A stretch of 25,270 nucleotides of DNA from Myxococcota bacterium (lineage in GTDB: Bacteria; Myxococcota_C; UBA6777), in the NCBI GenBank assembly GCA_023150835.1, contig JAKLKB010000103.1, forward strand, positions 1-25,270, read 5' to 3'. Below the pieces are notes generated by a model that was given only the letters and a program-made list of their open reading frames with translations, did no database searches and was not told the DNA's origin. Below are positions 8,453 to 15,631 of this stretch, piece by piece. Every line of letters begins with the position of its first letter. The first letter of the stretch is position 1. The position numbers and the translations under genes were made by a program.

Positions 8453-11400
8453 TTAACGGCGTGAAGGCGGAGCGCAAGTGCCTGTGTTGTTGGTCCCGGG
8501 GGCGCAGTTTTCTTGCTTGGGAGCAGAGCGTGTCGGCGGAGGCGTCGTTGGTGCGGGGGCTTTCAACAAGTCCAGCGAAGGAACCAGTGAGCCGCTGGAG
8601 GGGGGAGCCTTGGTGGGGTCGTTGGTTTTGGCGGGTGTTGGCGCTTTCAACGCTGCTTCGATGGCCGCTTTGAGATCTTCGTAGGTGGGGGACTTGATGC
8701 GTGTGTTGTTGACAAAGAACGTGGGCGTTCCGCTGACGCCAAAGCGTTCGCCGATCTCCATGTCTTTGTCGACGGCTTCTTTGTAAACGCCCGCATCAAG
8801 GGATTGTTGGAGGTGCAAGACATTCATTCCGATCTCTTGAGCGTAGCGTTCGAGATCGGCGCGTTGGAGCTTGCTGTAGTTGGCGAAAAGTTTGTCGTGG
8901 TATTGCCAAAACTTCCCTTGTTCTTGGGCGACCATCGCTGCTTGCGAGGCAAGGTGGGCGTTTTTGTGGAAGCTCAGCGGATAGTGCTTAAACACAAAGC
9001 GCACACGATCTTTGTATTCTGTGGCGAGTTTTTGGAGTGTGAGCGCGGCTTTGGAACAGAAAGGACATTCAAAGTCGGAAAACTCGACCACCGTCACGCG
9101 GGCTTTTTCGGCTCCTTTCCATGCGGAGCCTTGGGTCGGGATGTTTGAAAAGTCAGGCAGTTCCGAGGCTTTGACGCCTTTGGCGAGCAGGATGTCGTTG
9201 AGCTTTTTGGCGATATCGCCAAAGCTCGCCCCTTGGGATGCCTCGTTGTTGACGTAGAACGAAGGGGTTCCACCCACACCAAAACGTCCGCCAAGGCTCA
9301 TATCTGCATCGACTTCTTCTTTGTAAAGGCCCGAATCAAGGGCTTTTCTGAATCTGTCCATGTCGAGGCCGATCTCTTGGGCATAGCGATCCAGATCGGT
9401 GCGCAAGAGATTGCGTTGGTTGGCAAAGAGTTTGTCGTGGTATTCCCAGAACTTGCCTTGGGCGTGAGCAGCGACGGAAGCTTGTGAGGCGAGGTGGGCG
9501 TTTTTGTGGAAGCTCAACGGGTAGTGTTTGAACACAAAGCGCACATAACGGCCATAGGTTTTTTCAAGTTGTTTGAGTGTATTGGCAGCCCGTGAGCAGT
9601 AAGGACACTCGAAGTCAGAGAACTCGACGACGGTTGCGAGGGGCTGTTTTGCGCCTTTCCAAGCGGAGTTTCGCAGCGGGATCTCGGTGGCCGAAGGAAG
9701 CTCGCTTGGGGGAACGCCTTTTTTCGAGAGGATATCGTTGAGGGTTTGGGAAAGCGCCTTGTAATCGACCCCTGTGGCTTTTTTGCCTTCGACAAAGAAG
9801 CTTGGTGTGCCGCTCACCCCGATGCGTGTGCCTTCTGCCATCTCAAGATCGACACGCCCTTTGTAGATCCCCGAATCAAGGGATTTTTTGAACTTGTCCA
9901 TATCGAGGCCGACCTCTTGGGCGTAACGTTCGAGATCAGCGCGCAAGAGATTGCGTTGGTTGGCAAAGAGTTTGTCGTGGTATTCCCAGAACTTGCCTTG
10001 TTCTTGGGCGGCGATAGAAGCCTGTGAGGCAAGGTGGGCATTTTTGTGGAAGCTCAGCGGATAGTGCTTGAAGACAAAGCGCACGTATTTTTTGTAATCC
10101 GCAGCCAAGGCGGAAAGAGTGTTTGCAGCCCGTGAACAATAAGGACACTCGAAGTCAGAGAACTCGACGACGGTTGCAAGAGGGGTTTCTGCGCCCTTCC
10201 AAGCGGAGTTTCCGAGGGTGATCTCTTCGCCGGGTTCTTCGGGGAGATCGGTTTTTTTGATGCCTTTTTGCAAAAGGATCGGATCGATGGCCTCTTTGAA
10301 AGCAGAAAAAGACAAGCCGCTGCTCAGTTTTTGACCGTTGATAAAGAAGGTGGGGGTTCCACGCACACCGATTTTGTTGCCTTGGCGGATATCTTCGTCC
10401 ACAAAGTTGCCAAGAGATACGGAGTCAAGGGCTTGGGTGAAGCTGTCCATATCCAGTTCGAGCGAGCGAGCATACGCAAGCAAAGACGGGCGTGTCAGGT
10501 TCTTTTGGCCGGCAAACAACAGATCGTGGTAGGCCCAAAACTTCCCTTGTTGGTGGGCGGCCATCGAGGCGGTCGCTGCGCCTTTGGCGGCAAAGTGAAA
10601 GCCGAGCGGATAATGCTTAAACACAACGCGTACTTTGTCTCCATAAGCACGTGCGACTTTTTTTACAGCCTGTGCGCCTTGGACGCAGTAGGGGCATTCA
10701 AAGTCGGAGAACTCAACGATCGTCACAGGAGCATCATCAGGCCCGAGGGTAGGGGCTTCTCCTACAGCGATCACTTGGGGCTTGTCGTCTTCGGCGTCGC
10801 GGGGGCGGGGTGGGGGAGCAGCTTCGCGCTGTTTGCCTTTTTCGATGATGGCGTTGTAGAGGGCATCTCCGCGTTGACCTTTGGCGATCTGAGGCTTGAG
10901 ACGTTCGAGTTCGTCATCGATCAGCCCTTTGACATCTTTGTCCGTGAGGGCGCTCGCGAGGCGTCCGTTGACGAAGGCGGTGGGGGTGCCTTGGACGCCC
11001 ACTTGTGCGCCGAGTTTCATGTCTTCGTCTACTTCGGATGCGTGGGTTTTTTTGTCGAGGGCTTCTTTGAACCGCGCCATATCAAGGCCGATCTCTCGGG
11101 CATAACGATCAAGGTGGCTGCGTTGGAGCTTGCGTTGGTTGGCGAACAGCTTGTCGTGGTATTGCCAAAACTTTCCTTGGCGCATCGCTTCGATCGAGGC
11201 TTGCGAGGCGAGATGCGCGTTTTTGTGAAAGCTGAGCGGAAAGTGCTTGAAAGCGTAGCGAACTTTTCCTTGGTATTGTTGGGCCAGCGTTTCAAGGGTT
11301 TTGGCTCCACGAGAGCAAAAAGGACATTCAAAGTCGGAGAACTCGACGATCGTGACGATCGCGTTTTTGTCGCCTTTTTGTGGAGAAGTTCCGAGGGGAA

Positions 11401-11572
11401 CTTTCCATATCTCGGGGTCTTTTGTGGCAAGATTGAACTTTTTTTCTTTGTATACATCTTGTAAAGAGCCGTAGGATGGGTTGCTTGCGCTTTTGGGCCC
11501 CCCCTCAATGTTGTAGGGATCCTTGCAACCCACAAGGAAAAGCGCCACAAACAAAAACCAACGAAGTTGCAT
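8453..11572 (-). CDS. Lipoprotein with five tandem DsbA-like thioredoxin domains
   Basis: A 1039-residue exported thiol-disulfide protein. The N-terminus MQLRWFLFVALFLVGC is a lipoprotein signal with lipidated Cys16, so it should be anchored facing the periplasm. Five DsbA/thioredoxin_4-type domains follow. Their CxxC pairs are at C83/C86 (CPFC), C293/C296 (CPYC), C476/C479 (CPYC), C656/C659 (CPYC) and C836/C839 (CPFC). Each has the FKHYPLSFHKNAHLASQA-type helix (diverged in domain 2), a GKFWxYHDxLFA segment and a cis-Pro GTP loop (near 196, 406, 589, 769, 949). Spacing is 210, then 183, 180 and 180 residues. A Pro/Thr-rich tail ends in two more cysteines (C1023, C1033). The start is ATG 11572, eight bases after GGAGG; the upstream frame to 11674 is spurious. 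Domains 3 and 4 are nearly identical over stretches of DNA, which suggests recent duplication or gene conversion. Confidence 0.92.
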   Translation of the reverse strand: MQLRWFLFVALFLVGCKDPYNIEGGPKSASNPSYGSLQDVYKEKKFNLATKDPEIWKVPLGTSPQKGDKNAIVTIVEFSDFECPFCSRGAKTLETLAQQYQGKVRYAFKHFPLSFHKNAHLASQASIEAMRQGKFWQYHDKLFANQRKLQRSHLDRYAREIGLDMARFKEALDKKTHASEVDEDMKLGAQVGVQGTPTAFVNGRLASALTDKDVKGLIDDELERLKPQIAKGQRGDALYNAIIEKGKQREAAPPPRPRDAEDDKPQVIAVGEAPTLGPDDAPVTIVEFSDFECPYCVQGAQAVKKVARAYGDKVRVVFKHYPLGFHFAAKGAATASMAAHQQGKFWAYHDLLFAGQKNLTRPSLLAYARSLELDMDSFTQALDSVSLGNFVDEDIRQGNKIGVRGTPTFFINGQKLSSGLSFSAFKEAIDPILLQKGIKKTDLPEEPGEEITLGNSAWKGAETPLATVVEFSDFECPYCSRAANTLSALAADYKKYVRFVFKHYPLSFHKNAHLASQASIAAQEQGKFWEYHDKLFANQRNLLRADLERYAQEVGLDMDKFKKSLDSGIYKGRVDLEMAEGTRIGVSGTPSFFVEGKKATGVDYKALSQTLNDILSKKGVPPSELPSATEIPLRNSAWKGAKQPLATVVEFSDFECPYCSRAANTLKQLEKTYGRYVRFVFKHYPLSFHKNAHLASQASVAAHAQGKFWEYHDKLFANQRNLLRTDLDRYAQEIGLDMDRFRKALDSGLYKEEVDADMSLGGRFGVGGTPSFYVNNEASQGASFGDIAKKLNDILLAKGVKASELPDFSNIPTQGSAWKGAEKARVTVVEFSDFECPFCSKAALTLQKLATEYKDRVRFVFKHYPLSFHKNAHLASQAAMVAQEQGKFWQYHDKLFANYSKLQRADLERYAQEIGMNVLHLQQSLDAGVYKEAVDKDMEIGERFGVSGTPTFFVNNTRIKSPTYEDLKAAIEAALKAPTPAKTNDPTKAPPSSGSLVPSLDLLKAPAPTTPPPTRSAPKQENCAPGTNNTGTCAPPSRR

Positions 11573-11806
11573 CAACAAAACCTCCATACCGCTTGGATAG
11601 AACAGGATGCGGGCGCACACGCCGCGTAGAGCAGAACAGACGGCAAATACGGGATGCGCGATCCTCGCGCCCAACGGCTGGCAAGATGCACGGATTTTCC
11701 CATCACGTCAAGCCATTCCACAGGTGCCACAACGCTGCGCTATCTCTCTTTTTCCCTTGTTTTTGCACGTTCTCTCTTTTTCCCTTGTTTTACAGGAGAA
11801 TCGACC
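11573..11806. promoter_or_regulatory. Divergent promoter region between the lipoprotein and the SbcD-like gene
   Basis: This 234-base region separates two divergent genes and should carry promoters for both. On the minus strand TTGACG (complement of 11706-11711) could be a -35 box, with CATCTT 17 bases on as a poor -10. A 21-base direct repeat (TCTCTCTTTTTCCCTTGTTT plus T) occurs at 11743-11763 and 11771-11791, ending just before the AGGAG site of the SbcD-like gene. Promoter calls are weak. Confidence 0.35.
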
Positions 11807-13225
11807 TTGTCGAGCCAGACCGTACGCTTCCTTCACCTTGCCGACGTCCATCTCGGCTATCGTCAGTACAACTCAACCCAACGCGAACATGATTTCTTCC
11901 GCTCTTTTGAAGATGCCATCCGTCGTTATGCGCTTCCTCTCGGTCCCAAAGATCCCCCCCAAGTCGACTTTGTTGTGATCGCAGGCGATCTCTTTGATAG
12001 CCGACAGCTCGAACCTGTCACGCTTTCGCGTGCGACGATCGCTCTTTCATGGCTGCGTGAACACCAGATCCCTGTGTTTGCCATCGAAGGAAACCACGAT
12101 GCCCGTAAACGCGATCAAAGCCCCTGTTGGTACGACTTTTTGTGTGAACAAGACCTGATGATCTTTCTTCGTGATTCCTACGAGCAAGACGCCATCCGCT
12201 TGCGTCCTTGGGATCCTCGGACCAAACAAGGCGGATACTTCGATGTGGGCGAACATCTGCGCGTGATCGGCTCCCATTGGTACGGAGCTTCTTCTTACAA
12301 GGTGATCCCTGCTTTTGCCAAAGCCATCGCTGCTTTGCCCCCCAAGCCATTCAATCTCTTGATGTTTCACGGGGGCCTCTCCGACTACGTTAACGATCTT
12401 TCTGGAGGCGTTGACTACGAGGTGATGCTCAAGCTTCGTCCTCACGTCCGATACCTTGCGCTTGGGCATATCCACAAACAATACAGCGAAGAAAATTGGC
12501 TGTTTAACCCCGGTAGTCTCGAAGTCAGCAAATCCCGAGAATACGAGGAGATTCACGGAGCTTACGTTGCAGAAGTGACGTTCCCTGAAGCGGCTTTGCG
12601 TGTCACCCACCGCACCGATTACCTCAAACGCCCCTTTGTTCGGCTGTTGATCCCTTGTGAACCCCACCCTACCCCGGAAGCTCTCAAAGCGGCGATCCTC
12701 CAAACCGTCGAAGTCGAGGGGGTCGCCAAGATCCAACAGGAAAAGCAGGCGTGGCCAAGCGATGCGGAATTCCCCCTCCCTTTTGTCCACCTCTATCTCT
12801 CTGGAAAGCTCACATTCCCTTATTCAAGCCTTTCTATTCAAGAACTCGAAAAGCAGATCGTTGAAACGTACGGCTTTGAACACGTCCGCTTTACCAACGA
12901 CACCCAGCCCGTCGACTACCAGCCCCAAGAAGAATATCCCCGCGATGAGAACGGACACATCGACCGTATCGCCCTCGAACAGCGCATCTTTCGCGATCTG
13001 ATCGAAAAAGATACCCGATACGCCGAACAATCCGCCTCTCTCGCACGCTTTGCCGCTGATCTCAAAGACACTCTCTTGCGCGATTCTCTCGAACAAGAAC
13101 ACGAACAAGCCGCGCTGCTCCAAAAACTACAGTCCCTTTTGGAACCTCTCCAAGCCCCTTCTCTCGAAGTCGCTCAAGCCCCTTCTCTCGAAGTCGCTCA
13201 AGCCCCTTCTCCTCACGAAAATTGA
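11807..13225 (+). CDS. sbcD: SbcD/Mre11-like DNA repair exonuclease (calcineurin-like phosphoesterase)
   Basis: A 472-residue metallophosphoesterase with all the metal-binding motifs of Mre11/SbcD. These are LHLADVHLG (D13, H15), AGDLFDS (D61), GNHD (N96, H97), MFHGG (H188) and LGHIH (H221, H223). This family cuts DNA ends and hairpins together with the SMC-like ATPase SbcC/Rad50, using Mn2+. No SbcC-like gene lies beside it in this window. The start is TTG at 11807, eight bases after AGGAG. The open frame extends back to 11654, but the upstream residues are low-complexity and the phosphoesterase begins right after the TTG. The C-terminus carries a helical region and an in-frame 24-bp repeat (QAPSLEVA). 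It could also be a stand-alone YhaO-type nuclease. Confidence 0.85.
   Translation: MSSQTVRFLHLADVHLGYRQYNSTQREHDFFRSFEDAIRRYALPLGPKDPPQVDFVVIAGDLFDSRQLEPVTLSRATIALSWLREHQIPVFAIEGNHDARKRDQSPCWYDFLCEQDLMIFLRDSYEQDAIRLRPWDPRTKQGGYFDVGEHLRVIGSHWYGASSYKVIPAFAKAIAALPPKPFNLLMFHGGLSDYVNDLSGGVDYEVMLKLRPHVRYLALGHIHKQYSEENWLFNPGSLEVSKSREYEEIHGAYVAEVTFPEAALRVTHRTDYLKRPFVRLLIPCEPHPTPEALKAAILQTVEVEGVAKIQQEKQAWPSDAEFPLPFVHLYLSGKLTFPYSSLSIQELEKQIVETYGFEHVRFTNDTQPVDYQPQEEYPRDENGHIDRIALEQRIFRDLIEKDTRYAEQSASLARFAADLKDTLLRDSLEQEHEQAALLQKLQSLLEPLQAPSLEVAQAPSLEVAQAPSPHEN
13151..13210 (+). repeat. 24-bp tandem repeat at the 3' end of the SbcD-like gene
   Basis: The unit beginning CAAGCCCCTTCTCTCGAAGT occurs twice exactly (13151-13174 and 13175-13198), followed by a half copy to 13210. 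It encodes QAPSLEVA repeats at the protein C-terminus and is a multiple of three, so copy changes keep the frame. Confidence 0.9.
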
Positions 13226-13325
13226 CACCTCTCCACGCTTTCTCACCACAAAACAAGAAAAATCGCTTGCTTTCTTTCCTCCTCGTGTGTTTCAAGTGGG
13301 CAACGCCGCATCGGCGATATCGTTG

Positions 13326-13354
13326 TTGCCAAAGTACTGACCTTGTGCTAGACC
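13326..13354 (+). promoter_or_regulatory. Possible promoter of spoVG
   Basis: TTGCCA at 13326-13331 is followed after 17 bases by TAGACC at 13349-13354, with a TGC extended -10 element directly before it. The -10 match is poor (three of six). It would give a leader of roughly 120 bases. The rest of the 13226-13482 gap shows nothing else I can name. Confidence 0.3.
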
Positions 13355-13482
13355 TTGCCTTTTGCCATACAACAAACCGCCTAGCGTACACCCTGAGACT
13401 GTTCTTCTTTTGGCACCCGGGCAGCGGGATGCGTTTTCTACCGTGGTAGGCTGCTCTGGCGGAGCATAGAAAGGAACGCGAT

Positions 13483-13788
13483 ATGGAGATCACCGAAGTC
13501 AAAATCTTCCCCGTCCAAGAAGACAAACTCAAAGCCTACGTCACCATCACACTCAACGATTGCTTTATCGTCCGCGATCTCAAGATCATCCAAGGCAAAC
13601 ACGGGATGTTTGTTGCCATGCCCAGCAAAAAAACCAAAGACGGGCAGTTCAAAGATATCGCTCATCCCCTCAACAGCAACACCCGCCAACAGATGGAGCA
13701 GATGATCCTTGATGTCTATGAACGCGAGATGAACGCACAAAAATCACGCGAAGAATCAAAAACTTCTCAACTTGGTGTTGACAACTGA
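13483..13788 (+). CDS. spoVG: SpoVG-family nucleic-acid-binding regulator
   Basis: A 101-residue protein, close to the usual SpoVG length. The start MEITEVKIFPVQEDKLKAYV and the central FIVRDLKIIQGKHGMFVAMP are diagnostic of the family. PSKKTKDGQFKDIAHPLNS follows, then a C-terminal helix. SpoVG proteins bind DNA and RNA site-specifically and act as global regulators; in Bacillus it affects septation and sporulation, but homologues occur widely in non-sporulating bacteria, including deltaproteobacteria. AAAGGA precedes the ATG by seven bases. The gene stands alone on plus. Its last codons contain the -35 box of the following tRNA promoter. Confidence 0.95.
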   Translation: MEITEVKIFPVQEDKLKAYVTITLNDCFIVRDLKIIQGKHGMFVAMPSKKTKDGQFKDIAHPLNSNTRQQMEQMILDVYEREMNAQKSREESKTSQLGVDN

Positions 13789-13806
13789 CAAGCTCGTGGG
13801 TATATA
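13778..13806 (+). promoter_or_regulatory. Sigma-70 promoter of the tRNA-Gln gene
   Basis: A consensus TTGACA (13778-13783) and TATATA (13801-13806) are separated by exactly 17 bases. The tRNA begins about 40 bases further on. The -35 box lies in the last codons of spoVG. The -10 box sits in the middle of a 12-base palindrome, GGGTATATACCC (13798-13809). Confidence 0.85.
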
Positions 13807-13846
13807 CCCACACCGTGCTCGCAATGAGAGAATCGTTCCTGCACGT

Positions 13847-13918
13847 TGGGGCGTCGGCAAGTGGTAAGCCATCGGGTTTTGGGTCCGACATCCCTAGGTT
13901 CGAATCCTAGCGCCCCAG
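13847..13918 (+). tRNA. tRNA-Gln (anticodon TTG)
   Basis: A complete cloverleaf of 72 bases. The acceptor stem is TGGGGCG (13847-13853) with CGCCCCA (13911-13917), plus discriminator G. The D stem is GGC/GCC. The anticodon stem is TCGGG/TCCGA with loop TTTTGGG, which puts TTG at 13879-13881. The T arm is CTAGG-TTCGAAT-CCTAG. The overall sequence resembles bacterial tRNA-Gln. CCA is not encoded and must be added. It has its own promoter upstream and a terminator downstream, so it is a monocistronic tRNA. Confidence 0.95.
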
Positions 13919-13936
13919 TCAACGAGTCCCCCCCCC

Positions 13937-13973
13937 AAAAAAACCTGTCAAATCCCTTGACAGGTTTTTTTTT
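13937..13973 (+). terminator. Rho-independent terminator after tRNA-Gln
   Basis: CCTGTCAA (13944-13951), loop ATCCC and TTGACAGG (13957-13964) form a perfect 8-bp stem followed by nine T. Seven A before the stem extend the pairing and could let it also work in the reverse direction. A run of nine C directly precedes the A run. Confidence 0.93.
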
Positions 13974-14072
13974 GTCTTCTGTCGTCCTTTTTCTCTTCTA
14001 CCCATCCTTCAAGACACCCACACCCCCAAACTCCCACACCCAGAAAAAATTGCGTATCTGGCGAAAATCTAC

Positions 14073-14101
14073 TTGCAATCTCACAAAAGATTCACTATCC
14101 T
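14073..14101 (+). promoter_or_regulatory. Sigma-70 promoter of the rplY operon
   Basis: TTGCAA (14073-14078) and TATCCT (14096-14101) are separated by 17 bases. Transcription would begin near 14108 and leave a leader of about 175 bases before the L25 start. Confidence 0.6.
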
Positions 14102-14107
14102 CTCGCC

Positions 14108-14281
14108 CCTCTTGGAGTGCTTTTTCTGGCAAGCCCATGATCCGCCAGAGTTTCATCACATCAAACCCACCTGTGTGGGTCTTGCGCCCTCTCTTGGCGT
14201 GTGTTCAATGAACGCTCACTCAGAGGACAACCCCACAGGCAAAGTACGTTGCGTATCTCGTCGTAAGGAGACCATCGAGTC
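14108..14281 (+). promoter_or_regulatory. Structured 5' leader of rplY
   Basis: Two clear hairpins lie in the leader. TCTGGC (14125-14130) pairs with GCCAGA (14144-14149). ACCCAC (14165-14170) pairs with GTGGGT (14175-14180) around a CTGT loop. The CCTGTG at 14170-14175 could instead pair with CACAGG at 14234-14239, nearer the ribosome site AAGGAG (14265-14270). This could be an autoregulatory leader, but that is only inference from the pairing. Confidence 0.4.
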
Positions 14282-14839
14282 ATGGAACAAGTGATCTTGT
14301 CCGCTATCCCCCGCACCGAAACTGGCAAAAGCGCAGCACGCAGCTTGCGCAAAAAAGGGCAGATCCCCGCCCTTGCTTACGCGGGTGGTGCGGCCCCTCT
14401 TCATTTTTCGGTTGACCCTGTCGAGCTGCTCAAACAGCTCCGCAACAAGGGCAAAAACACTCTGCTTACGTTGCAAAGCGACAATGCAGCCCTTCACAAC
14501 AAAACCTTGATGTTGCGCGAACTGCAGCGGAATGCTTTGAACCGATCTCCCATCCACGTCGACTTTGCCATCGTCGATCCACAAAAACCCGTCCAAGCCA
14601 CCATCAAATTGAGCTACACAGGCAAGGCCGCAGGTGTGGCGCTTGGTGGAGTCACTACGATCCATCACACTGCCTTGCGCGTGAGCTGCATCCCCGCGTT
14701 GATCCCCACAGATCGGACCTTGGATGTGTCTGACCTTGGTCTTGGCCAACGCATCACCGTAGCATCACTCGGCCTTGCCGAGGGCATCGCTCCCGTCGGT
14801 GGCAACGATCTGGTTCTTGTTTCGGTAAGCGAAGGCTAA
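14282..14839 (+). CDS. rplY: Ribosomal protein bL25, long CTC/TL5 form
   Basis: 185 residues, the two-domain form of L25 (called CTC in Bacillus and TL5 in Thermus), which binds 5S rRNA in the large subunit. The N-terminal 5S-binding domain (about 1-92) includes TGKSAARSLRKKGQIPALAY and HVDFAIVD near its end. The C-terminal beta domain (about 95-185) includes TGKAAGVALGG and LDVSDLGLGQRITVA. The ATG has AAGGAG 11 bases upstream, a slightly long spacing. pth follows after 14 bases, a common pairing in bacteria, so the two are probably co-transcribed from the promoter near 14073. Confidence 0.96.
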   Translation: MEQVILSAIPRTETGKSAARSLRKKGQIPALAYAGGAAPLHFSVDPVELLKQLRNKGKNTLLTLQSDNAALHNKTLMLRELQRNALNRSPIHVDFAIVDPQKPVQATIKLSYTGKAAGVALGGVTTIHHTALRVSCIPALIPTDRTLDVSDLGLGQRITVASLGLAEGIAPVGGNDLVLVSVSEG

Positions 14840-14853
14840 TTAAGAAGAAAAAG

Positions 14854-15450
14854 ATGCGGGTCATCATCGGTTTAGGGAATCCCGGCGCACGCTATGCAAA
14901 CGATCGCCACAACATCGGCTTCCAATTGGTCGATGTGTTGGCGCAACGATGGTATGCACCCCCCGCCAAAGCGCGTTTTCAAGCTCTGATCTCACAAACA
15001 GAGCTTGACAATCAGTCCGTTTTGCTCGTACAACCCCAAACCTACATGAACCTGAGCGGTCAGGCTGTTGCTGCGATCTCTTCTTTCTATCAAGTCCCCA
15101 CCGAGCATCTCTTGGTGATCCATGACGAATTGGACCTACCGTTCGCTCAACTTCGCCTCAAACAAGGCGGTGGTGACGGCGGACATCGCGGACTCCGTTC
15201 GCTCAACACAGAACTCGGAACGAATCAATACGCCCGACTCCGTTTTGGCATCGGACGACCCGAAGATCCAGCAGACGCTATCGCAGACTTTGTCCTTCAT
15301 CCCTTTTCGGAAACTCAACAAACCATGATCCCCAATCTTCTCGATACTTGCGCGGAGATCGTGGAGTGTTGGTGCCGCGAAGGAACGCTCAAAGCGATGA
15401 ACTTGTGGAACCAAAAAAAGCCGCCCCTGCCCACAATACCGTCTCTTTGA
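14854..15450 (+). CDS. pth: Peptidyl-tRNA hydrolase
   Basis: 198 residues, the usual length. The enzyme frees tRNA from peptidyl-tRNA that drops off the ribosome. Visible key residues are GLGNPG (N9), the catalytic His in NDRHNIGF (H19), TYMNLSG (N66) and IHDELDLP (D91). The fourth conserved position, Asn in the E. coli GGHNG motif, is Arg112 here (GGHRG). I recall that this variant also occurs in other deltaproteobacterial Pth, so the enzyme is probably active. The ATG has only an AAGAAG-type purine stretch as ribosome site. It is 14 bases after rplY and likely co-transcribed. A 181-base gap to the next gene holds a perfect small hairpin (ATGGAT-GCG-ATCCAT, 15504-15518) without a T run. Confidence 0.95.
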   Translation: MRVIIGLGNPGARYANDRHNIGFQLVDVLAQRWYAPPAKARFQALISQTELDNQSVLLVQPQTYMNLSGQAVAAISSFYQVPTEHLLVIHDELDLPFAQLRLKQGGGDGGHRGLRSLNTELGTNQYARLRFGIGRPEDPADAIADFVLHPFSETQQTMIPNLLDTCAEIVECWCREGTLKAMNLWNQKKPPLPTIPSL

Positions 15451-15631
15451 GATCAGCCCCTCCCATCTCACCGTCGATCCGTTGCGCATCAGCCTCTCTG
15501 GGGATGGATGCGATCCATTGCTCGCCTTGATTTGGAAAAGCCCTTGAATCGGGTGTTTTGGGCTCGGACAGAAGTGAAGCTGTTAACACGTTATGGGGCA
15601 AAGCAAACGCAACGAAATTGAGGAGTGTTCT

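Noticed and set aside
10268-11464. A 398-codon open frame on plus, opposite the DsbA-repeat lipoprotein
   Set aside because: It is the antisense shadow of repeated DsbA domains; it repeats because the real gene repeats.
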